From Komagataeibacter kakiaceti JCM 25156 (GTDB lineage Bacteria; Pseudomonadota; Alphaproteobacteria; Acetobacterales; Acetobacteraceae): a stretch of DNA of 13,034 nucleotides. The notes beneath the pieces were generated by a model. It made no database searches. It saw nothing but the letters and a program-made list of their open reading frames with translations, and was not told the DNA's origin. Shown here in pieces: positions 7,593 through 13,034 of the stretch. Each line of letters opens with the position of its first letter. Within the stretch, counting starts at the first letter, position 1. The translations under genes and the position numbers were made by a program. The stretch is taken from the NCBI RefSeq assembly GCF_000613305.1, contig NZ_BAIO01000029.1, forward strand, positions 1 to 13,034. The letters run 5' to 3'.

Positions 7593-8320
7593 AGGACAGG
7601 CAGGGCCTCCAAGCCGCGTTTCAGGGACGCATCGGCACTTTCCATTACGATGTGGAATTTACCGTACCCGCCCATGGCGTGACCGCCCTGTTCGGTCCTT
7701 CCGGCTGCGGAAAAAGCACGATCCTGCGCTGTGTCGCCGGGCTGGAACGCGCGCAGGGGGGGTATTGTCACTTCAATGGCCAGATATGGCAGGACGGTCA
7801 TCGCTTCGTGCCGACGTGGAAACGGCCGATCGGTTTCGTGTTTCAAGATCCTTCCCTGTTCGCGCACATGTCGGTCAGGCAGAACCTGCTCTTTGGCGCC
7901 CATGGCGGTACGCGCGCGCTGCGGCAACCCGAATTTTCCAAAACCGTTGCGATGCTGGATCTCGACCCCCTGCTCGGGCGTAGCGTAACCCATCTGTCGG
8001 GCGGGGAAAAACAGCGTGTGGCCATTGGGCGCGCCCTGCTGCGCCGCCCGGCACTTTTGCTGATGGACGAGCCGCTATCCGCCCTCGACCACGCCCGGAA
8101 GCAGGACATCCTGCCCTATCTCCATACGCTGTGCCGGAACGCCGGTCTTCCTGTTCTGTATATCTCGCACGATCCCGATGAAATCGCGTGCCTGACCGAC
8201 CGCGTCATAACGCTGGACGCAGGCCACGTTACCAACACCCCCAACGCCACACGGGAAAACCGGGAAGCCCGCACTTGCCCGCCACGCGCCCCCTGTCCCG
8301 ATGTTATGATGGGAATATAA
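7589..8320 (+). CDS. modC: Molybdate ABC transporter ATP-binding protein ModC, short form without TOBE domain
   Basis: This 243-residue ATPase powers ModAB. It has Walker A GPSGCGKST (36-44), Q-loop Gln86, signature LSGGEKQ (136-142), Walker B LLLMDEP (156-162), D-loop SALD and switch His194. ModC proteins are usually about 350 residues with a C-terminal TOBE (molybdate-binding) domain. Here the ATPase domain ends near residue 216, followed by a short unrelated tail, and rpoN begins 4 nt after the stop, so no TOBE can be encoded even in another frame. Its loss could remove feedback of internal molybdate on transport. The start overlaps the modB stop. Confidence 0.92.
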   Translation: MKDRQGLQAAFQGRIGTFHYDVEFTVPAHGVTALFGPSGCGKSTILRCVAGLERAQGGYCHFNGQIWQDGHRFVPTWKRPIGFVFQDPSLFAHMSVRQNLLFGAHGGTRALRQPEFSKTVAMLDLDPLLGRSVTHLSGGEKQRVAIGRALLRRPALLLMDEPLSALDHARKQDILPYLHTLCRNAGLPVLYISHDPDEIACLTDRVITLDAGHVTNTPNATRENREARTCPPRAPCPDVMMGI

Positions 8321-8324
8321 AACC

Positions 8325-9712
8325 ATGGCTACAGGTCATCGCCAGGAACTGGGACAGCACCAGGGTCTGTTCATAAGCGTCCGCATGCGTCAGTCGCTTC
8401 AGATCCTTCAGTTCTCCAATGCCGAACTTCAGGAATTTCTCACCAGCGAGATCGAGAAAAACCCCATCCTTGAACAGCCGCAGGAAACGGAAGAAGCGTC
8501 CCCCCTTCCCGGCCGGAAAGAGACCATCCCCTATTCCCCCTCCCGTGAACCGGTGGCTTCCGCCCAGCGCTGGACACCGGATAGCGGTCTGGATGACGAT
8601 GGCATGGCCCGTATTGCCGATAGCGCGCCCCCCCTGCGTGAGCGTATATTCGAGCAACTGGTGCTGTCGGGCTGCACCCTTGCCGAACGTGAAATCGGCG
8701 CGCACCTGATCAGCGGACTTGACGCCGTTGGCCGCCTGTCGATCCCGCCCGAAGAAATTGCCGCCCAGCTTGGCGTTCCCGCGGCCCGGGTCGAGGCGGT
8801 ACGGCAACGGATGATGCGTCTGGACCCACCGGGGCTATTCGCGCAATCCCTGCAGGAATGCCTGATGGTCCAGTTGGAGGAACGCAACCGGATGGACCCG
8901 GCAATGGCGAAACTGCTGGCGAATCTGGATCTTCTGGGGCGTCACGACCTGAAACGGCTGTGTCAGGTCTGTAATGTGGACCTTGAAGACATGCACGACA
9001 TGGTTGCCGACCTGCGCGCGCTGAACCCGAAACCGGGCGCGGAGGCACTGTCGGGCAATCCGGGTCTCGCCATACCTGACATATTGATGGAACATACGCC
9101 TGAATCCGGCTGGATACTGGAACTGAACCCCGACACGACACCGCGCGTCGTGATCAATAGCGCCCTGAGCACCCGCATTTCCTTACGCGCCCATACGACG
9201 GAACGCGCCTTTCTGGCGGAGCATCTGACCAGCGCGAACTGGTTGATCCGCTCCCTGCAACAGAGAAGCATAACGATCCTGCGCGTGGCGACGGAGATCA
9301 TGCGGCGACAGGAAAATTTCCTGACCCAGGGGCCGGCGGGACTTGCCCCCCTGACATTACGCATGGTGGCGGAAAGTCTGGACATGCATGAAAGCACTGT
9401 CAGTCGTGTCACGGCGAACAAGTATATTTCCACTGTTCGTGGCATATTACCGCTCAAGTTCTTCTTTGTCGCGGCCCTGTCCGGGCAGAATGGCGAGATG
9501 CACAGCAGCATCGCCATCCAGAACCAGATCCGGCAGATGATTCAGGCGAACCGCCAACGACCCCCCTTTCCGATGATGCGATCGCGGCCCGGTTGCGCGC
9601 CAAGGGGATAGAAGTTGCACGCCGCACCGTCGCGAAATATCGCGAAGGCATGGGTTTTCCCAATTCGGTCCAGCGCAGGCAACGCGCCAGCAGTTCCATT
9701 TCCCTTGCCTGA
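8325..9712 (+). CDS. rpoN: RNA polymerase sigma-54 factor RpoN, one-base frameshift before the RpoN box
   Basis: RpoN directs polymerase to -24/-12 promoters such as those of nifB and modA here. Region I, which responds to activators, is at about residues 8-50 ([20 protein letters not shown], then [20 protein letters not shown]). The core-binding part follows. The promoter-binding region includes [20 protein letters not shown] and GILPLKFFF. As written the frame runs into an unrelated tail and stops at 9611. The C run at 9561-9566 appears one base short. Adding a C yields [20 protein letters not shown] and the RpoN box [10 protein letters not shown] (9617-9646), ending at 9712 with 462 residues. 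The gene starts 4 nt after modC and has no promoter of its own, so it is the fourth gene of a sigma-54-driven operon. A second rpoN may exist elsewhere. Confidence 0.95.
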
Positions 9713-9788
9713 ACTGACGAAACGGGACTGTGCCCCCATGGTGGATGCGACCTTTGCGTATTTCAACAGATTCCTGAAAGCTAAAATG

Positions 9789-9870
9789 AAGAAGTTTCTG
9801 GGGGCCGCTTTTTTCAACAGGGCGGCGTTTCCTGAAGCTTTTTGAAAAAAGCTTCACCAAAAACTTTCTT
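9789..9870. repeat. Interspersed palindromic repeat, copy 1 (possible terminator after rpoN)
   Basis: This is the first of three ~80-bp copies. It contains a GC-rich hairpin (GCCGC ... GCGGC), then a strong hairpin GAAGCTTTTT (9834-9843)/AAAAAGCTTC (9846-9855) with a 2-nt loop. Outer arms AAGTTTCTGG and CACCAAAAACTTTC can pair around both. It lies about 75 bp past the restored rpoN stop and could also end transcription. From memory, repeats of this type are abundant in acetic acid bacteria genomes. Confidence 0.75.
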
Positions 9871-10386
9871 CATGTTTTATGTATAATTTAAGTAATAATT
9901 TATAAAATAAGACATTTATACATGATACAATTTCAGGACATGAACACCCTCTCCACCTGTACAAAATATACACGGTGCATACCGGGGGTACAGGCCAGTC
10001 TGCCAATGCTTTCCGCGTTACCCGCCCATGGCAGGCTCCTGCCCCTTGCGGCGCATAAGTACCGGTTTTTCCCTAACTCTACTTTATGATATTTATATTG
10101 ATGACAATGCCGGATGTATGAAATCGTCCTTCCGGTTACACATCTTGCCGGGCCTTGCCCCGCCCGCGCGTCCATGAGCAGGACCGATGACATGTCGATA
10201 TGCGCCTTGAACTATTCTGGATAGCCGGAAAAAGCCATTTTCGGGGACAAGGTTGTTACCGGCTGGCGCCCGTTATTTCTAATGGAATGGAAACTGCCCC
10301 GGATATTTCAAAACGCGGACCTCTAAAGTAAATTACCTTGTTTGATGGTAAATACGTGTCTTCTCATGACAGAACAGGATTTATTC
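9871..10386. other. Intergenic region upstream of the aldolase gene
   Basis: No gene is supported here. The first part (9871-9940) is very AT-rich. A nested inverted repeat follows: CCTGTAC (9956-9962) and GTACAGG (9988-9994) enclose GGT-GCAT-ACC. A weak sigma-54-like element, TGGAAT-GGAAA-CTGCC at 10283-10298, keeps the GG/GC spacing but matches the rest poorly. TTACC (10333-10337) and GGTAA (10347-10351) form a small inverted repeat near the aldolase start. None of these is a confident promoter. Small open frames on either strand look like chance. Confidence 0.5.
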
Positions 10387-11142
10387 ATGTCTCTCGCTAC
10401 ATCCCCTGCCCCGGTCCAGACGGAACAGTCCCTGCGCGAGGAACTGGCCGCCGCGTATCGTCTGATCGCCCATTTCGGCATGACGGACCTCGTGTACACG
10501 CATCTGTCCGTCCGCCTGCCGGGGGGGCGGCATGAATATCTGGTCAATCCTTACGGCTATCTGTTTGAAGAGATTACCGCCAGCTCGCTTGTCATTGTCG
10601 ATGCCGATGGCCGCCCACGCCAGAAAACCTCCTATCCCATCAATCCGGCCGGATTTGTCATCCATTCCGCCATTCATGGCAACCGGCCGGATGCGACATG
10701 CGTCATGCACACCCATACGGTCCCCGGCATGGTGGTAGCCGCGCAGGACCGGAAGATTCTGCCCCTGAACCAGATCAATATCGAGTTCTACGGCAATGTC
10801 AGCTTCCATGCCTATGAAGGTATCGCGGCGGATGACAATCTGAGCGAGCGTGAACGTCTGGTCCGCGACCTGGGCACGAATAACGCCTTGATCCTGCAAA
10901 ACCACGGCCTGCTGACAGTGGGCAGCACGGTGGCGCAGGCATTCTACCGCATGTATTATCTGGAGCAGGCCTGCCGCATCCAGATCGCGGCGCAGGCGAC
11001 AGGCGTTCCGCTGCATATTCCTTCGGAAGAAAAAATCATGCGCGCGAAAGCCCAGTTTGATGAAGACCCCGATCAGGGCCGCCTGATCTGGCAGGCGCTT
11101 CGCCGCAAGCTGGACCGCGAACAGCCAGACTATAAGAACTGA
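10387..11142 (+). CDS. Class II aldolase/adducin family protein
   Basis: This 251-residue cytoplasmic protein has the class II aldolase/adducin fold signatures. LAAAYRLIAHFGMTDLVYTH lies near the start, the zinc ligands of the family are in MHTHT (His108 and His110), and a third histidine is in LQNHGLL (His173). Members cleave or rearrange sugar phosphates or related substrates using zinc, but this subgroup has no clear assigned substrate. I chose the ATG at 10387 because AGGA lies 7 nt upstream; ATGs at 10345 and 10366 lack such a site. It stands alone between non-coding stretches, with repeat copies on both sides, and nothing in the sequence ties it to nitrogen fixation. Confidence 0.88.
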   Translation: MSLATSPAPVQTEQSLREELAAAYRLIAHFGMTDLVYTHLSVRLPGGRHEYLVNPYGYLFEEITASSLVIVDADGRPRQKTSYPINPAGFVIHSAIHGNRPDATCVMHTHTVPGMVVAAQDRKILPLNQINIEFYGNVSFHAYEGIAADDNLSERERLVRDLGTNNALILQNHGLLTVGSTVAQAFYRMYYLEQACRIQIAAQATGVPLHIPSEEKIMRAKAQFDEDPDQGRLIWQALRRKLDREQPDYKN

Positions 11143-11200
11143 CCTCTGTACCCGTATGACTGGTCTTCTTTTCTTAGAAGCTATTGAAAACAACTGATTG

Positions 11201-11292
11201 ATAAAAACAATAAAAGTTTTTGGGTGCCGCCTTTTTGCAAAAGGCGGCATTTCCCGAAGCTTTGGGAAACAGCTTCACCAGAAAAATTCCTT
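11201..11292. repeat. Interspersed palindromic repeat, copy 2
   Basis: This copy has a perfect 11-bp stem TGCCGCCTTTT (11225-11235)/AAAAGGCGGCA (11239-11249) with a 3-nt loop. A second stem GAAGCT (11256-11261)/AGCTTC (11271-11276) follows, overlapping an alternative TTCCC/GGGAA pairing. Outer arms GTTTTTGGGTG and CACCAGAAAAA can close the structure. It lies 60 bp after the aldolase stop and may end its transcript. Like copy 3 it is preceded by an ATAAAAACAATAAAA tract. Confidence 0.78.
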
Positions 11293-11877
11293 ATGATTTG
11301 CGGGATTTCCCAAAGACAGTCTTTTACAGAATGAAAGCACTGTCTTACGGGAAAAATTTTCAGGTTATGGCACCTTATTGGTCCGCTTCAGAATACTGCA
11401 TCCCTACAGCCAGACGTAATCCGGATTATGTGGCCGGAGATGTATCGTGAAGCGGACGTTTCGTTCAGAACGACAGGATTGTCGTTTTCCCCTGTAATCA
11501 TTGCGATGGTCGCCTCGCTGCGGCGGACCTGTCCGGAAAACAGGCTCAAAACCCTTTTTCAATGCCGGATTTACGCCTTTGTCCACGCATCCAGAGCATG
11601 GATAGGGGCAGGTTCAGTTGTTCAGACGGATGTTTGCCCTTAAAGGGTATATTCAAGATAACCATTTCATAAAAAACAATAAAATTTTACGGGTGCCAAT
11701 TTTTCCAAACTGGCGACATTTCTTGAAGCTTTAAAAAAAGCTTCACCAAAAAACTCTTTATAATCTGTATGATATTTCGTGATCAGACTTCTGAAGCCGT
11801 CGTTAAGATTTTTTTCCTTGAAATTCTGATCCACAAAACAACAGGACACACATATTTCAGGTTCATCCGCCACCCTA
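11293..11877. other. Non-coding stretch around repeat copy 3
   Basis: No convincing gene is present between the aldolase and the chemoreceptor. Visible structures are a TAATCCGGATTA palindrome (11417-11428) and two mutually exclusive hairpins sharing one arm (TCGTT/AACGA at 11461-11473 and AACGACA/TGTCGTT at 11469-11486). The segment after copy 2 resembles the segment after copy 3, including a TGGCAC box in each, suggesting an old duplication. Small open frames were inspected and not recognised. Confidence 0.5.
11669..11760. repeat. Interspersed palindromic repeat, copy 3 (diverged)
   Basis: The first stem has changed on both arms to GCCA/TGGC (compare GCCGCC/GGCGGC in copy 2), so pairing is kept. 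The second stem is GAAGCTTT (11725-11732)/AAAGCTTC (11737-11744). The upstream ATAAAAAACAATAAAA tract matches copy 2, so the repeat unit extends beyond the hairpins. It has the same orientation as the other copies. Confidence 0.72.
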
Positions 11878-11893
11878 TGGCACTTTATTTGCT
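11878..11893 (+). promoter_or_regulatory. Consensus sigma-54 promoter upstream of the globin-coupled chemoreceptor
   Basis: TGGCAC-TTTAT-TTGCT matches the sigma-54 consensus TGGCAC-N5-TTGCW at every defined base. It points toward the chemoreceptor gene, whose ATG lies about 340 nt past the predicted start near 11904. No canonical NifA site (TGT-N10-ACA) was found within about 500 bp upstream, so the activator is not identified. Confidence 0.7.
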
Positions 11894-11904
11894 TCCGGAC
11901 ATAT

Positions 11905-12242
11905 CAGGTATGGTTTTGTGACTTAATAATCACAGCATATCCCCGAACTGAATGCCAACAGGCCGGGCGCTGGCAGGAAGACGGCTTTCCCGACAGGCAT
12001 TTTTCCTGTTATTTCCTTGCCAGACAGGCACTTCGATCCGGAAAACAAACGTCTTTATGAGTATATTAATTATTCTGGAAAAGCATGAGAAGTTTGCTAT
12101 CATTGCGAAAGTGTATGAATGGAGCGTGCGCCCGCGCTCCCCTCGCTTCAGTGACAATGACCAGATGAATTTTCAAAAACCGCCCCATTACAATGAATGC
12201 CTGCCGTTAAATCAATAATGCCCCTCGTAATACAGGGGCGGC
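11905..12242 (+). promoter_or_regulatory. Long structured 5' leader of the chemoreceptor gene
   Basis: The leader contains several inverted repeats: TGTGA-N8-TCACA (11917-11934); CTGGCAGGAA (11970-11979) with TTCCTTGCCAG (12013-12023); GGAGCG-N8-CGCTCC (12121-12140); and the start-site hairpin at 12220-12239. Two direct repeats GACAGGCA (11992-11999, 12023-12030) also occur. No gene is supported: an 88-codon plus-strand frame and a 75-codon minus-strand frame here show no recognisable features. The extent assumes transcription from 11878-11893. Confidence 0.4.
12220..12239 (+). promoter_or_regulatory. Hairpin covering the ribosome binding site of the chemoreceptor gene
   Basis: GCCCCT (12220-12225) and AGGGGC (12234-12239) form a perfect 6-bp stem with an 8-nt loop, three bases before the ATG at 12243. 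AGGGG is the only Shine-Dalgarno-like sequence for this gene, so the stem would hide it from the ribosome. This suggests control at translation. Confidence 0.5.
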
Positions 12243-13034
12243 ATGGATCACGATCATACCATCAAGAGTTTCAAACATACGTCTCCGGAGTATCCGATGC
12301 CGAATCCGCTGCGTAAAATAGCCGAAGCAGATAGAGTGAAGGCTGAAATCCAGGCCGTCAGCGAACGTCTGGAATTCATGCAGATGACCCCAGGGAACTG
12401 CGCGGCGCTCCGCGCGCTCAAGGCGCTGGTCCAGCGTGAACTGCCCGTGGCGCTCGATAAATTCTATGATCAGGTCCGCCGAAATCCCGCCACCAGGAAA
12501 TTTTTCGCATCGGAAAAAGATATTGCTCATGCAAAAGACGCACAGGGCGTCCATTGGAGCAATATTTCGAACGGCAATTTCAATCATGATTATGCCGCCA
12601 GAGTGCGCAAGATCGGCATGGTACACGCGCGCATCGGCCTTGAACCCAGATGGTACATTGGCGGCTACGCCATCATCCTTGACCATCTCATCAAGGCGGC
12701 GATCAAGGAACATTTTCCCAAACGCCGCCTGTTCCCTGAAGGGGGCCTGAGTGCCGCGGCGTTCGGGGAGGCGCTGGGCAGTCTGACCAAGGCGGTGATG
12801 CTGGATATGGATCTGGCCATTTCCGTCTATATCGACGAGGCGGAAAGAGCCCGGCTGGCAGGGCAGACGGATGCGACCACAAGGGAGCAGGCGCTTGTCT
12901 GTGAAAGTTTCGGCAAGGCCATGGCCAGCATCGCCAGCAAGGATCTGACCTGCGAACTGGCTGATGAACTGCCGGAAGCCTACCAGCCGCTGCGGGCGGA
13001 TTTCAACAACGCGGTCGGCACGCTGCGGCAGTCA
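12243..13034 (+). CDS. Globin-coupled methyl-accepting chemotaxis protein (aerotaxis sensor), partial
   Basis: The 264 visible codons encode a protoglobin-type sensor domain at about residues 35-205, with the hallmark MVHARIGLEPRWYIGGY (127-142). His128 is the expected haem-binding residue, as in HemAT aerotaxis sensors. Residues 239-264, LADELPEAYQPLRADFNNAV onward, match the linker that leads into the methyl-accepting signalling domain of such receptors, which lies beyond the window. No membrane segment is seen, so it is a soluble oxygen sensor. From memory a methyl-accepting protein gene (mcpA) adjoins the Gluconacetobacter diazotrophicus nif cluster; this is probably its counterpart. An in-frame stop just upstream (12228) fixes the start region. 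A consensus sigma-54 promoter lies upstream. Confidence 0.88.
   Translation, partial: MDHDHTIKSFKHTSPEYPMPNPLRKIAEADRVKAEIQAVSERLEFMQMTPGNCAALRALKALVQRELPVALDKFYDQVRRNPATRKFFASEKDIAHAKDAQGVHWSNISNGNFNHDYAARVRKIGMVHARIGLEPRWYIGGYAIILDHLIKAAIKEHFPKRRLFPEGGLSAAAFGEALGSLTKAVMLDMDLAISVYIDEAERARLAGQTDATTREQALVCESFGKAMASIASKDLTCELADELPEAYQPLRADFNNAVGTLRQS

Noticed and set aside
9958..9972. TGT-N9-ACA as a NifA site
   Set aside because: The spacer is 9 rather than 10 nt and no strong sigma-54 promoter lies at the right distance.
9933..10193. 86-codon minus-strand open frame in the gap after rpoN
   Set aside because: No recognisable family, no good ribosome binding site noticed and no neighbour on that strand.
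10283..10298. TGGAAT-GGAAA-CTGCC as an aldolase sigma-54 promoter
   Set aside because: Only GG/GC spacing is kept; the remaining consensus bases fit poorly and there is no activator site.
11368..11383. TGGCAC-CTTAT-TGGTC as a sigma-54 promoter
   Set aside because: The -12 GC is missing, and GC is essential; best seen as a decayed relative of 11878-11893.
11404..11643. Short open frames on both strands between repeat copies 2 and 3
   Set aside because: They overlap each other and inverted repeats, and resemble no protein I recognise.
12207..12713. 168-codon minus-strand open frame
   Set aside because: Antisense to the chemoreceptor's globin domain, which carries clear family motifs.
1..13034. 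CRISPR arrays, tRNA or rRNA genes, and insertion sequence transposases
   Set aside because: I saw no regularly spaced repeats, tRNA-like folds or transposase motifs; the three hairpin repeats lack any linked transposase in the window.

Overview
The window reads as part of a nitrogen-fixation (nif) island of a high-GC alphaproteobacterium, most likely an acetic acid bacterium (Acetobacteraceae, Gluconacetobacter/Komagataeibacter-like). The case for this is the set nifA-nifB-fdxN-LRV-nifZ-nifT, an NifA with the cysteine pattern of oxygen-sensitive alphaproteobacterial NifA, a linked modABC, and a globin-type chemoreceptor resembling the mcpA I recall beside the Gluconacetobacter diazotrophicus nif cluster. 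Organism assignment is inference; no rRNA gene is present.

Layout. Positions 1-5052 hold minus-strand genes: nifA (5052-3287), then an operon nifB, fdxN, LRV iron-sulfur protein, nifZ, nifT and the start of a SIR2-like gene that runs off the left edge. nifB has its own sigma-54 -24/-12 promoter (3175-3190) and a canonical NifA upstream activator site (3251-3266). Positions 5296-9712 form a molybdenum divergon: a DUF2478 gene on minus and modA-modB-modC-rpoN on plus. Both arms start from sigma-54 promoters, about 85 bp apart, with a perfect 17-bp palindrome abutting the mod promoter. Positions 9713-12242 are mostly non-coding and carry one class II aldolase gene and three copies of an ~80-bp repeat that can fold as two hairpins closed by an outer stem. 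At the right edge, behind a consensus sigma-54 promoter and a ~340-nt structured leader, lies a globin-coupled methyl-accepting chemotaxis protein gene (partial).

How it works together. NifA with RpoN (sigma-54) switches on nifB and the cofactor genes; molybdate uptake (ModABC) supplies FeMo-co; rpoN sits at the end of a sigma-54-driven mod operon, which predicts a positive feedback loop; the oxygen-sensing chemoreceptor could steer cells to low-oxygen zones suited to nitrogenase.

Main caveat. Four genes (LRV, nifB, nifA, rpoN) each carry a single apparent one-base deletion. In each case restoring one base rejoins a full-length, conserved protein. As written, NifA loses its DNA-binding domain, RpoN loses its RpoN box and NifB is split. 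Either the sequence has deletion errors or the whole nitrogen-fixation system has been very recently inactivated.
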